A stretch of 64,000 nucleotides of DNA from Dillenia suffruticosa (taxonomy: Eukaryota > Streptophyta > Magnoliopsida > Dilleniales > Dilleniaceae), in the NCBI GenBank assembly GCA_033439265.1, contig JAVTVX010000035.1:18378001-18442000 (forward strand), written 5' to 3'. The position numbers and the translations under genes are program-made. The notes beneath the pieces were generated by a model. The model saw only the letters and a program-made list of their open reading frames with translations. It had not been told where the DNA came from and searched no databases. This document shows positions 22,312 to 40,712 of this stretch, piece by piece (the first letter of the stretch is position 1; each line of letters opens with the position of its first letter).

Positions 22312-25300
22312 ATGGCTACAGATTCAGCTTTTGTGCAAGCAGCCATCCCACACTTTGATGGTCACTACGACCATTGGAGCATGCTAATGGAAAACTTTTT
22401 GCGGTCAAAAGAATATTGGGCAGTCATTGAATCTGGAATACAAGAGCCACCAGCAGCTGTGGTTTTGACGGAAACCCAAACTACAGAACTAGAAGCAAGA
22501 AAGTTGAAGGACTTGAAGGCGAAAAATTATCTCTTTCAAGCCATTGATCGTTCCATCTTGGAAACTATTCTTTGCAAAGAAACTTCCAAGGATATTTGGG
22601 ACTCTTTGAAGAAGAAGTACCAAGGCTCTATGAGAGTGAAGCGGGCACAGCTTCAAGCATTAAGAAGGGACTTTGAGACGCTAGCAATGAAGGAAGGAGA
22701 ATCTGTCACCAGCTATTGTTCCAGAACCATGGAGATTAGCAACAAGATGCGAATCCATGGCGAGAAGATGAACGACGTCACCATTGTGGAGAAAATTTTG
22801 CGTTCTTTGACTTCAAAATTTAATTATGTTGTCTGCTCAATTGAAGAGTCAAAAGACATTGATGCACTCTCTCTCGATGAGTTGCAAAGCTCCTTATTGG
22901 TCCATGAACAGGAGACGAGGAGAAGTTCAATAATAGAAGAGCAAGCTTTGAAGGCTTCTACCGATACCCATTTCAACAATTTCAAGGGAAGGGGTAGAGG
23001 TAGAGGTAAAGGTAGAGGAAGAGGAAGAGGAGACCCTGGAAAAGGAGATAACAGCAGGAATTTCAAGACCAATAATGACCAATCTCGCGGCAAAGGCAGA
23101 GGACAAGATTTTGACAAATCGAAGGTAGAGTGCTTTCGATGTCATAAATATGGTCATTATGCATCTGAATGTTATTCAAGGTTGCCTCATGGTAAAGAAA
23201 AGGAAGAAAGTTCAAATTTTGCCGCAGAGAAGGAAGCAGAAACGTTGTTGATGGCTGTTCAAGATGGACAAAAATCTGAAACAGATATTTGGTATATGGA
23301 TACAGGTTGCAGTAACCATATGAGCGGAAGTATGTCTTCTTTTTCCCATCTAAATGAAGATTTTCATTCTACTATGCGTTTTGGTGATCATTCTACTGTA
23401 AAAGTGATAGGAAAAGGTGACATTAAGATAAGAACCAAGAATGGTTTTGTGGAAACAATTTCTAATGTGTTGTATGTTCCTGACTTGAAAAGTAATTTAC
23501 TGAGTGCTGGTCAGTTACAAGAAAAGGGTTATGTAATCACTATTAAGAATGGTGTTTGTGAAATTTATGATTCTATTAGAGGTGCTATTGCAGTTTTTCA
23601 GATGAGTTCAAACAGATTGTTTCCATTGAAGATTGAAAGCATTCAATCTTGCTTGATGGCCGAAATGAAAGATCCTTCATGGCTATGGCATTTTCGTTAC
23701 GGCCACTTGAGTTTTGGTGGATTAAAGACCCTCCAACAGAAAAATATGGTGACGGACCTTCCACAAATCACTACTCCTTCCCAAATCTGTGAAGAATGTG
23801 TTGTTAGCAAACAACATCGTTCTGAATTTCCAAAAGGGAAGTCATGGAGAGCAAAGGAAGTTTTACAGCTGGTGCATTCAGACATTTGTGGTCCGATAAA
23901 CCCAACTTCTAATGGAGGTAAATGATACTTCATTATCTTCATTGATGATCTTTCTAGAAAAACTTGGGTTTATTTTTTACAAGAAAAATCAGAAGCTTTC
24001 TCTACATTTCAAAACTTTAAAGCTCGTGTAGAGAATGAAACAGGAAAGAAAATTCAGACCCTACGAACAGATCGTGGTGGTGAATATTGCTCAACAGAAT
24101 TTGAAGTTTTTTGTGTAGGGCATGGCATTCGAAGAGAACTTACAGCTGCATATACACCACAACAGAATGGTGTATCAGAAAGGAAAAATAGAACCATTCT
24201 CAATATGGTGAGAGGCCTGCTGGGAATAAGAAGAATTTCAAAGACCTTTTGGCCAGAAGCAGTAAACTGGAGCATTCGTGTTTTGAATAGAAGTCCAACC
24301 TTTGCTGTTCGAGACATGACACCGGAAGAAGCTTGGAGTGGGAGAAGACCAAATGTGGATCATTTCAGAATCTTTGGATGCATTGCATATGCTCATGTCC
24401 CAGATCAGAAAAGGAAGAAACTTGATGACAAAGCTGAAAAATGTGTCTTTCTTGGTGTAAGTGATACATCCAAAGCATATAAATTATATAATCCGCTAAC
24501 AAAGAAGATTGTGATCAGCAGAGATGTTATTTTTGATGAAGAGGCTACTTGGGATTGGAATAGGCAGCAGCCTACTCGAGTCCTCTATGACAATGATACC
24601 GAACAAGAGCAAATTTCAGTACCTTTGATGTCTGAAAGTCCAACCTCTACAGCTGCATCCCTTATGCCTGAAAGTTCAACTCCCACAGCCATTGTAAATT
24701 CACCACCAGTGGCTGAAGTCAATGAAGACGAGGCTCAAACTTTTTGCCGTGTTAGAAGAAGACCAGCTTGGATGGAAGATTATGAAGTAACTGGAATTGA
24801 AGATCCAATTACTCACTTTGCTTTGTTCGCAGACTATGACCCTACAACTTTTGAGAGTGCTGTCAAAGAAGTAAAATGGCGAAAAGCGATGGATGCTGAA
24901 ATCGATGCCATTGAAAGAAATGATACTTAGGAGCTATACGAGCTTCCAAAGGGACACAAAACCATTGGTGTAAAGTGGATCTTCAAAACAAAGCTGAAAG
25001 AAAATGGTGAAGTAGACAAATACAAGGCACGCCTGGTGGCCAAAGGTTACAAGCAGCAATACGGGGTTGATTATACAGAAGTTTTTTCTCCAGTTGCAAG
25101 ACATGACACAATCAGATTGGTGGTTGCATTGGCAGCACAGAATTATTGGCCTATTTTCCAGCTAGATGTCAAATCGGCATTTTTGTATGGGTACTTGGAT
25201 GAACAGGTATTTGTTGATCAACCTCCTGGCTATGTCAAAATTGGAAATGAGCATAAAGTTTACAAATTAAAAAAGGCTCTCTATGGACTAAAACAAGCTC

Positions 25301-26390
25301 TACGGGCATGGTATAGTCGCATTGAGACTTATTTCCTTAAAGCTGGTTTTCAAAATGTCCCTACGAGTATACATTGTTTGTTAAGATCGGGGATAAAGGA
25401 AAAATGCTTATTGTCTGCTTGTATGTTGATGATCTAATATTTACTGGGAATTGTGATGCCATGTTTGAAGAATTTAAGAAGTCAATGATGAATGAGTTTA
25501 AAATATCTGATCTTGGTATGATGCGTTACTTTCTTAGCATAGAAGTAGTACAGTTAGGTGCTGGGATATTTGCTTCTCAAAAGAAATATGTGGGAGATAT
25601 CTTAGACAGGTTTCAAATGAAGGATTGTAATCCTGTAAGCACTCCAGTTGAAGTTGGCTTAAAGCTACATAAAGATCATGAAGGGAAGAGGGTCGACAGC
25701 ACTCTTTACAAACAAATCGTGGGCAGCTTGATATATCTGACTGCGACAAGACCAGACATAACTTATTCTGTAAGTCTAATCAGCAGATATATGGAGAATC
25801 CTACAGAAATGCATTTGTTAGCTGCCAAGAGAATCCTTCGTTACTTGCAAGGAACTAGAGATTTTGGGTTATTCTACAAGAAAGGTGAAAAGTCTAATTT
25901 ACTAGGATTTACTAACAGTGATTATGCAGGAGATCAAGATGATAGGAGGAGCACTTCAGGTTATGCTTTTATGCTTGGGACAAGTGCAATTTCGTGGTCC
26001 TCCAAGAAGCAACCAATTGTCACTTTGTCAAGTACAGAAGCTGAATTTGTTGCTGCTACAGCTTGTGCTTGTCAAGCTATTTGGCTAAGGAGAATTCTTG
26101 AGGAGCTACAATTCAAGCCACCAGGAGCTACAAAAATTATGTGTGACAATAATTCAGCAATCAAATTATCCAAGAATCCTGTGCTACATGGAAGAAGCAA
26201 GCATATTGACGTGAAGTTTTATTTCTTGAGAGATCTTACAAAGGATAAAGTGATTGATCTAATATTTTGCAGAAGTGAAGATCAATTGGCTGATATATTT
26301 ACCAAGCCTCTCAAAATCCCAACATTTCAGAAATTAAGAAAGCTGCTTGGTGTTTGCCCATTAAAGGAGGATGGTATTCCTTTAAACTGA
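22312..26390 (+). pseudogene. copia gag-pol, disabled by two stops and a frameshift
   Basis: Reading starts at ATG 22312. In order: a Gag region of about 260 residues, an RG-rich stretch, a zinc knuckle CFRCHKYGHYASEC (near residue 274), an aspartic protease site DTGCSNHM (near residue 330), the integrase HHCC region and a DDE core, reverse transcriptase with YVDD at about 25422-25433, and RNase H ending with DIFTKPL. Breaks: TGA at 23923-23925 at the start of the integrase core, TAG at 24928-24930 before the reverse transcriptase, and an apparent one-base loss near 25350 after which the frame changes. Both stops fall where the family normally has tryptophan, consistent with G-to-A change at methylated sites. 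Otherwise the sequence is well preserved. Confidence 0.93.
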
Positions 26391-26410
26391 TTGTGTGCAT
26401 CATCAGTTTG

Positions 26411-26420
26411 AGGGAGGGAA
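26411..26420 (+). promoter_or_regulatory. Polypurine tract of copia element 1
   Basis: AGGGAGGGAA directly before the right LTR; primes plus-strand synthesis in this class of element. Confidence 0.85.
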
Positions 26421-26752
26421 TGTTGAATAAGTCAATTTGTTTTTCAATAAACTAGGAGTTGTCCTAGTTTGTAGGGAGTACGTTGTAGTTGCTGTACATG
26501 TTGAAGTGACTTAGTCAGTTTGTTACTTTGTGGTTCCTATTCTACAGGAAGAGGAAGTGTGGCTGCACACATGTTTAGTTTAGTGGGCAAAACTACTTCC
26601 TAATTTTTAGGTATCACCTGTTGGATTAAAGCCTATATCAAGGCTACCACCAGCTGTGTTTTTTTAATGATTCAAGCAAAAAGTTTAAAAGGTGTTTTCT
26701 TTTGTCTTACATTTCTTTATCCCGTGGGCGTTTCATTTTATTGCTTGTTTCA
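26421..26752 (+). repeat. Right LTR of copia element 1
   Basis: 332 bp, starts TGTTGAATAAG and ends TTTCA, followed by the ATGAC target duplication. Confidence 0.95.
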
Positions 26753-26757
26753 ATGAC

Positions 26758-27697
26758 AGTGCCTATTTTTTATTTTATTTTGGGGGCTGGGGGGTTGCTA
26801 GCATTTGTTGGATGGATAAAACCATCACAGATTAGATTTTCGGTCTCCAACTTTTGGGTGTTTTTATTTATGATATATTTAACATTTGCGCTTTTCCTAT
26901 TTAAGATTATGATAGTAGCAGATCATGAAATGTTATGAATAATATGTAAGTCTTTACTAAGTTAGAGCTTTACCTTTCTCTATACTTTTAGAGCTTAAAA
27001 TAGTCTGAGAAACAAGTTTCGCCCACAATCATATGAACAATCATATGCAACCAAGAGGAATTCCAATGTAAGTTGGCCTTCTATTATGAAGCCTCAAATT
27101 TCATCAACTAATTATAAATTTGTACTATGGATTCAATTCAATTACGTACATAAATCACTTTATTGAACCATTTTATTTTATACATACATATGAATAATAT
27201 AACTATCCATAAACGAAAATATTTAAAAAATTAAATAAAAATATGGAAACAACTCCAACAGTTTTCTATATGAGTGACTCCAGCAGAAAAACGCATTTCG
27301 TTTCCTTAGCCACCCTTGCGATGCCTTATGTTTGAAGTTTGGTGGTAAGATATTATTAGAGCATAAATTCAGGAAAAAAAAAATCCCCTCGATGGTGCTC
27401 AATTTCTTGCTGTATGAAAACCTGAAATCTATTAAGATTAGAAATATAAAAAAGTATAGAGGGTTTGTCTGGCTATAAACTTCCGGAAGTAATGATATAG
27501 GTAAGAAGCATTTCTTTCAAGTAATATATTTGGATTTGGCTTCAATCAAATCATATAAATTTTAAACTCACCCTAACATCCATACGTTTAACTATCGTTC
27601 ACTAGTATTTTAGGAAGATATGAGCATAAATTTGAAAAGCATTTATTTGTTAGTCATACCCTACAAAATCACCACAAAGATGACTCTGGGTTTTCAC

Positions 27698-27733
<36 letters not shown>

Positions 27734-28245
27734 ACACACACACACACATAAACCAGTGACCTTTCCTCCCCAATGTTATACGTGACATGAACCGGATAAA
27801 ACTTAATTAATTCAATTAAATAAGTCCCAAATAATAAAACCACACAAAATCAAATCAAACAAGAGAGGTACAATCGCGGGGGCATTGGATACCTTCAAAA
27901 CTCTCTTATTATATATGTATTTTTTAAAATACTTTATGACTGATTTTTAAAAATCTGATTAATCTGATTCGAGTAAATATGAGGTTCAATTAAAAAAAAA
28001 TTACTTTTCTGATGTCTATTTTTCATTCTCTATGACATATGTTACCTTGTTTTATTAAAAAAAAGAAAAAATCAAATAGGAGGATTAGGCAAGTTAGCCC
28101 GTTCATGTTTTGCGCCTGAATCCTGAACAAGTGAGAGCCTAAATTAATAAAAATATTATTATCTTTTGGACCCATACAACCCAATTTAGTTCGTTGTGAG
28201 GCCCAGCGGTTGAGCCCGTAGTCCGAACAAGTACGCCCCAAAATC
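26758..28245. other. Intergenic region upstream of MCM2
   Basis: AT-rich, no gene. It holds a poly(A) run of about 30 followed by (CA)n (27702-27748). The last 150 bases become GC-richer and form the MCM2 promoter. Confidence 0.5.
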
Positions 28246-28256
28246 TCCCGCCAAAA
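28246..28256 (-). promoter_or_regulatory. E2F-binding site in the MCM2 promoter
   Basis: TCCCGCCAAAA; its complement TTTTGGCGGGA contains TTTGGCGG, a full match to the plant E2F consensus TTTSGCGS. It lies about 90 bp before the MCM2 start codon. E2F control of MCM genes at G1/S is well established in plants, so this site probably drives S-phase expression. Confidence 0.75.
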
Positions 28257-28341
28257 CATCGTGGGATGAGCCTTAGGGGATGGTGTGTAGTAGTGTGGAG
28301 TGCCCTAACAAAGCATTCTCGTCGAAGAGAGAGAGAGAGAA

Positions 28342-33869
<5,528 letters not shown>

Positions 33870-33941
33870 CAGATGATTATCAGCTCCAGTCTGCTCCTTT
33901 TATCTGTCGGACCGTATTCGGTTCTTGAAAATTTTATGTAA

Positions 33942-34074
33942 GTAGGATTTTTTTTTTTTTTTTTTTTTTTTTATGGATATACAATGGAGTCTCTAATTCG
34001 AGATCTCAAAGCGAAGGGGACGCAGGGGGGGGGGGGGGTGGGATAGAAGATGGTGCCAGTTGAGCTACTCGAAA
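33942..34074 (-). mobile_element. tRNA-derived SINE-like element in the MCM2 3' flank
   Basis: On the minus strand a pol III A box TAGCTCAACTGG (matches TRGYNNARNNGG) is followed by a pyrimidine-rich spacer, a weak B box (GATCTCGAATTAG) and, at the 3' end, a poly(A) run seen as T's at 33950-33972. The layout fits a plant tRNA-type SINE about 75 bp after the MCM2 stop. No clear target duplication was seen. Confidence 0.5.
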
Positions 34075-37000
34075 ACACCTGTAAACAATTGCATGTAGCA
34101 GCAACATTGACAACTTTACTACAACCTTTTCTTTCTCGATCCACAGTTAATTTCAAAATTCTTTTCTTTGAAAGTTTAATGTTATTTTTTACTCAATCTG
34201 TGTCTAGTAGGTAGAAGTACCTAAAATCTAAAGTTTAATTTCTGATAATAATACTGAGGAGATTTTAAGTGATGTACTTATTTCTTAGTGTGTTTGTGGC
34301 GATCATATTGTAGGGTGATTTCTACAAGTGAAAAGTCCACCAATCCTGCCTTAGGTGCAAGTATTGACATTTAATCCCTCCGCTATGTTCAACCACCGGG
34401 CCTCGCTGCAATTACTATTACTGAAATGTAAGCGGCGATATCGGATGTCATTTGCATAAATTTTTAAATAAATTAATAGAAACAATTGTAAGTGATTGGT
34501 TCAAAATTATTATCATATAAAAATTTTACATTATTTTATTTTTAATTGAAAAGAATTTCACTAATTTACATGCAAAGGTACTTACATGAGGTAGGAAGTC
34601 ACAAACGATCAATAAGTAAATGCACCTTTACATCTTATGTATTATTATAAAGAAAATATTTATAGGTAGTATGATGGTCATCGACTTTATAACTGGTTTG
34701 AAAAGGTATTTTTTTAATTTATATTATTTTATTTTTCATTGAAATTAAATAATTTCTTATACAGTCTTAATTATTATAAATTAAGTCTATTCAATTTTTA
34801 AAGAACAATGATTAATAGTTTATGGATTACCTATACGTAACTTAGTTATTTCATGTGAAGATGGAAAATTTAATCGTCGGGTTTTATCGATTTGCAAATT
34901 CTTCCCTAGTTAAAAGAATGAAATTAGTTGATATTATGTAGCGGAGAGGTTGATTAAATCCATTTCTTATGAACCCATAGCCATGGGTGTTATCTTGTAT
35001 TTGAATCAAATTTCAAATTAATCTATATGGATTGATTGCCTTCATTATGTTATTACTAACAAATATCACTTTTATGGTTTTGAATTTTACAAATCATTTT
35101 CGCTCAAATTTCTATTTGTAAAAAGATTTATATTTAATTTATAAATTAAAATTATAAATCGAGAAAAAAAATTTAGAATTAAGCTCTAAGATTTTGATTC
35201 CAGATTCGAGCTCTAAGATTTGACGTTCACCTTAACGAGCATACAAAATAAAGTTTGACCAATTGATTTTAAATTTTATTTGCTATGATTAGGTTCTTAA
35301 ACTTTAAAAAACATAATAATTAAATTCTTAATTTGACATGGTTAGTGATATTTCATAATTAAATTCTTAATTTGATATGATTGATAATATGAACATTATA
35401 CACGGACATGAAAAATATTTCGCTATGTCATACGACATGTCAACAGCACCCACCTCAACCATCAAATATATCATACAACGGTTATTTTCATAAATATTGT
35501 TTTTTTTTTTAATTTAAATTATTGAAATATCTTTATTTTTTTTCTTTTCTAAATTATTGATTTCATACTCTCATAATATAAAATCATACATTTTTAAAAA
35601 TAAAATTTTTTAAAAACAATATATCATTTCATGCTCTAAGAGTACGGATCGGATTCACATTACGTAAGAAATTGATGAATGCATGACACAAAAGACCCGA
35701 TACCTTGTTTAAAATCTTACGCTGGCCCCAACCTTTTTTTTTGCTTTTGCTAGCCAATGTAGTAAACCCTATGGAGTGACCTTAGAAGACCCTACATGCT
35801 GCAGACTGTTGAATTTGAGATGGAACTACTCAGCCCAGAGTTAGACCCATCAGGCATTACGACACCCCCTCCCCCCCACCCCGGGGGCGGAAATTAGATA
35901 GTCTACATAGTAACTGGTTCATGCTCTCCTACTGCAATTTCAGGCCTAACTGCACTAAATGATCAGTCCAAAATTAAACCCTGGCCTACGTAGTACCTGT
36001 CTCACTGCTACAACCAATATCAGGTCCAAATGTCATTGCACCAATCACCTCAGATCTAAACAGACAACCCAAAATCATCCAAACCGTGAAGCCCTGTCGC
36101 ACATGACGACATCAAAGAAATTGACTTCTTCACCTCTGTGAGACCCTGCCAATGGACAAGCATTTGAGCTAAAAGCAATTGATAGATAAATGGATTAATG
36201 GAAATAATGCTAGACGCAATTATATACAGTTTTAACCACTACGCTTAAAATGCTGCCCTGACTAGGCACATTATTGATCGAACTTTGAAAAGCCCATCAA
36301 ATATACACATTGAAGCAAGCATTACTCGTACCCCTTTGTTCAAGGATCCTTATTCAGCTAAAACCTAACCCAAAAACAATATATGTCAATTATATTAAGT
36401 ATGTAGTGTTGTTTGATTGTGATATACATATACAATATAAAATTTATGTCGATTATATTGAAAATCTCCTATCGATCGTTTGGTCATAGTTGATTTTTCA
36501 TAAATTAAATTTAATGATATTATTTTGTTTCATATCAGATATTTTAAAAATTTATCTAGTACCATCGGCTGATATGAGATTTATTGAACATTATAAGATA
36601 TTCTCTTTTTGGATGAGAGTATTAATGACATTAAATAATTGAGGATATAGTATATTAATCCTTCCGAGCTCAATTACGAGTGTTATATAGGAAAACAACA
36701 TGTAAAAATATATAAAGATCAAGCATAAAGTAATGAATAATTTTTTGTTAACTTTTTTTAAATAATACGGTACTTATTTTGGAATATATTTTTAATTATT
36801 CAGTGAAATTAATTAGAATTTATATTAATTTAATATAATTATTTAATTAGCAGATTGTATTATAATTATTTTAGAGTCAATTGATACATTCTCTAACCTA
36901 AAATTTTGTTAGTATTTATTACTTACCCATTGAGATGTTATATTTGTATTAAATTAAATAGAAATAAGAATAATTAACGGAAAGAGATATCGGCATATTT

Positions 37001-38582
37001 TGAAAACTTAAATATGATAATGTAATCTTTGACCGGACTATTTTGTAAATAATAAATATTCCAAAGTTCTTATGTGAATTCTAAAATTTTTAGAGAATTA
37101 TATAATTAAGAACTATTAGGATTTGAAAATGATTTTCTCTATACATTTTTCTAAAGACTCCATGCCTCTCTATTTACCCTTTTCTCATTATTTATTCATT
37201 TTTATTAATTTACACAAAATAATAGGAAATTTGAATTTTTTTTTTTACACGTAAAGAATCAATTTTGAAATTGATCTACCCATCCAGATTGAATCATTCA
37301 AGAGATTAGAGTTAGGGCATACGCAAGGAGATTTGGATTTGGAGCCGATTTCAGATTAGTGAGATTTGAAGTATGGAGACTTAGATTCCAACGGGTTGGA
37401 TCAGGAAAAAAATCCTAACCAGGTATTATTGTTTCCCTTTTTATGCAAATCTTAACTATATTCATACTCATTACTCTAATATTTCATGTTCATGATTTTA
37501 TATTTACTTCCATTGTATTATTTATTAGTTGAACGTAATAGAAATATTAAAGTATATAGTTTTTTATACGGAAAATTGATACCACTCCTAACAATTGAGG
37601 TGTTGTAGACGCCGATATTTGAATTAGTACTCCAAACTAATTTATTTCCATTTTTGCACTCTTTTTGACCAACCAAAACATGGCAAAATAAAAAATCCAA
37701 CTCGAATTCACCGTTTGCGTATCCATGTTAATTTTAACACCAAAAAACGTGAGAAATTCGGCGATTATAGCTTTTTTGGTGGTGAAAATGAACCCCTAAG
37801 ATCAAAAATCAATGAAAAAAGGAAGATTAGCGGACATTGAGAAAGGTATTATCGGAGGTTGTAGAGGAGGATTGTAAAGAGGTTAGAGAGAGTAAAAGGT
37901 TCATTTAGTAAAACTTATTTACAAAATTAATTAACTTTTATTGCAGCCATATATAGCACATGTTACTTTATCGGCAATTCTTGATAACCCAATACTAACC
38001 TTGATTAAAATATATAATTAATCTCTCATAACTATCCCCTACAAAAAGATCCATGCACCATGGAAAAGTTACTAATTGGCTTTTGTGGCCATGACAGCCA
38101 ACCATGGAATGGATCCATGCACCTGGCCGTGACACCACTTGAACATGTATCTGAAAAGATCTCAAATCTTTTCTTTTATCTTTTTTCCTTTTTTCCTTTC
38201 TTTCTTTCTTTTGTTATTCTTTTTGGTTGGAGGAGGATCATGCCGTTGAAGTGGGGAATCAGGGCTTTACCTCCTATTATGGTATAAGAGAAGAGCCTAG
38301 CTAAGCTTCAAGGTACATCAATCGCAATTAGAAACCAAACGAATTAAAAATTAAACTGATGAATAGTTCTTGATTTCGAAGTGGAACCTCAATAAGTGGG
38401 ACCTTCACTCACCCAAGACACTCGTGAAACTTAATGAGCCTTTAAAGATTCACGCAATAGAGATATCATTTTATATATTTTATATGTATCATTCATCGAA
38501 CACTTCACAATAAAGATGACTAATAAAAATTTGAAAAAACAGAAAGAAGAAACAATAAAATTCACATGAAATTTCCTATGGT
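34075..38582. other. Intergenic region between MCM2 and the pectinesterase
   Basis: About 4.5 kb of AT-rich DNA. Short open frames (35959-36141, 37518-37700, 38060-38287) have no recognisable domain. A C-run/G-run patch lies at 35867-35890. No element boundaries could be fixed. Confidence 0.5.
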
Positions 38583-40630
38583 CTATGCTAGCAAACCAGC
38601 AGTGTATTTGACACCGGTAGAGGGCAACCAAAGGTTGCCATCGATGAACTGAGCTACAGTGAAGTTATTAGCCTGAGATGACTGGTTTACCACATGGAAA
38701 CCTGGCCAAGTAACGCGGCTGGCAAGGGCTGCACCAGGACCATAGTTCATGTACTCTGCATAAAACAGGGTGTCCAAAGCAAAGTCCCCATTCCACTCGA
38801 GCCAACCTTGAGGCTGTACAACACTACTAATGTAGGACTGCATGATTATAGTCCGCGAGTATAGCTTCCAAGGTCGTCCAAGGTAGGTTAAGGTGGAATT
38901 AGTAGAGGCAATGAGGTCCGAGTCTGCAGAGATGTTGCAGAATTGAATGGAGAAACCTGTGTTTTGATTTGGGTCTTTTCGTCCTTGAGCTGTTATAGTG
39001 TTCTTTTGATTCGGTAGACCTTGCTTGGGGCCTATTCGACAGTTTTGGAACACAACGGCGCCATTCCCAAAGATGAAATCTACGGTGCCAGTTATTGCAC
39101 ATTCCCTGTAGAATTGTCGGAGGGAGTGTGTGTAGAGTGTATCCTGGTAACCCCGTATTGCACATCGAAAAAAGACTGATAGGTCTGAGTCCGAACGCAG
39201 GGCCACCGCTTGGTGCTTTTCTGGTCCTGCCGTGTTCTGGAATGTCAAGTCCCTCGCTATGAACCCTTTCCCACTTACAGCTGCACATGCATATTATTTC
39301 ACAATACAATTCGCGTTTAGTTTTAACTTGTGCTAATTACTAGCAAGATTTTTTGTGCACAAATTTGGTAAAACGTAAACTTTTGTTTATTTGGCCTATG
39401 CGTGCAATTCTTATAAGTTTTTGCATTGTGTGGAGTCACACCGAGTTAATATTAAATAAAGGGCCCCAAAGAGATTACAAGATAGAGGAATCATACCAAA
39501 AGTAGCAGAGCGAAATGTAGTCCAACCATCAATGAAGCTTCGGTTGCCAGATATAATCGTCACGTCCATTCCATCCCCTATGAGCATCAGGTTCCATTTC
39601 TTCTTCTTGATTTCCACATTTTCCAGATATATACCTCTCTTGACATATATCACATAACGCTGCGTGCTATAGTCAGGCGCAGCCTGAACTGCATCCATCA
39701 CCCTTTCGAAATTCCCCGTGCCATCTGCAGCCACAACCACATCCGGTCCTGTTTCCTGGCTCCCAGCTTGCAACAGTTTGCGATCTTTTGCTTTAACCCA
39801 CCAAGGAAATTGAGATTTCTTGATGCTTTTCAGCTTTCGCCCATGTGGGTGCTGTTTTCCACCTCCTTTGCCTCCACTGGACTTGGAATTTGAGGATAAT
39901 TTAGCACTAGGAAACTGGTCTACCATGCCAAGAATATCACGCACCAAGGAAGTTAATTGGTTGAGACTTCCAGCCACCACTTGTTTCACAAAACTATTGG
40001 TCCCTTCGAATCCGTCTAGGCATGTGTCCTGATTTCCCAACGCCGCGCTCAACCAAGTGCCCAAGTCAGACCTTCGGTCACCAGTCCCATTATGATCCTT
40101 TCCTGCGCTCAAATTAATAATCAAAATGCTATATTTCTGCACAAATGATTAGCGAATATTAAATCCCACGTTGACTAGCTTAATATTTAAAGTATATGAT
40201 ATATAAAACTGAGAAAACTTTGCCTAAGCGACTAGTTTCATGGGGGCAGTATTACAGTAGGAACCACAGAGAAAACAGAGTGAACAGACACAGAGAGAGA
40301 ATGGAGAGACTCACCATTGGGATTTTGAGTAGCAGAGAGAGACCAGGTTAATTCCTCGTTGGAGAAGTCGAGCAAATCAAGACAATCATTAATAGCATTA
40401 GAGAGACGACGGTCCGCAAAAGCGTTTGCAAATGGGGCGACTGTGGATGTCACCTTGCTTACCATATCAAGAGTAGCCTTTATTGAGTTAGCAAATACAG
40501 AAGACGGGACCGTTAAGCATTCGACATCTATGAAATCAGCTTGAGCTAGACATGGGTTGCGAGCTAAGAAAAAGAAGGAGAAGAATGCTATAAGTAGCTT
40601 TCTTCTTCTCATGTTCCATAACAAAGCCAT
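38583..40630 (-). CDS. PME: Pectinesterase with pectinesterase-inhibitor pro-region, 3 exons
   Basis: Exons on the minus strand: 40630-40315, 40102-39497 and 39280-38583, all GT-AG and in frame, giving 539 residues. A basic then hydrophobic N-terminus ([16 protein letters not shown]) is a signal peptide or anchor; residues about 30-190 form the PMEI-like pro-domain; RKLL at 213-216 is the typical subtilase cleavage site before the mature enzyme. The pectinesterase domain (about 222-535) has the expected catalytic residues: Q331, Q353, D354 (GYQDTLY), D375 (VDFIFGNG) and R443 with W445 (YLGRPW). It removes methyl esters from homogalacturonan in the cell wall; the pro-region keeps it inactive in the Golgi. 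Length and motifs are normal, with no lesion, so it is probably functional. Which paralogue it is cannot be told. Confidence 0.95.
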
Positions 40631-40701
40631 GTACTGCTATCATACACTTGGTAGACTCTGCTCTGCCCCCCCAGAGGACTGATCAGAAAATAATCTCACT
40701 C

Positions 40702-40712
40702 TCTTTTATGGG
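40702..40712 (-). promoter_or_regulatory. Possible TATA box of the pectinesterase gene
   Basis: CCATAAAAGAG on the minus strand, about 75 bp upstream of the ATG. Placement is plausible but the match is only approximate. Confidence 0.35.

Larger units (their letters stand above)
21937..26752 (+). mobile_element. Ty1/copia LTR retrotransposon 1, complete structure
   Basis: Two LTRs (21937-22229 and 26421-26752) begin TGTTGAATAAG and end TTTCA, framed by a perfect 5-bp target duplication ATGAC. A primer-binding site TGGTATCAGAGC (22231-22242) matches the 3' end of plant initiator-Met tRNA, and a polypurine tract AGGGAGGGAA (26411-26420) abuts the right LTR. Between them lies a gag-pol region in copia order (protease, integrase, reverse transcriptase, RNase H). 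The coding region carries two nonsense changes and one frameshift, so this copy is structurally complete but not autonomous. The LTRs differ by scattered substitutions and two indels, so the insertion is not recent. Confidence 0.95.

Noticed and set aside
22824-23157. Minus-strand open frames opposite gag
   Set aside because: Shadows of the RG-rich gag coding region.
35959-36141. 60-codon open frame
   Set aside because: Short, motif-free, in AT-rich intergenic DNA.
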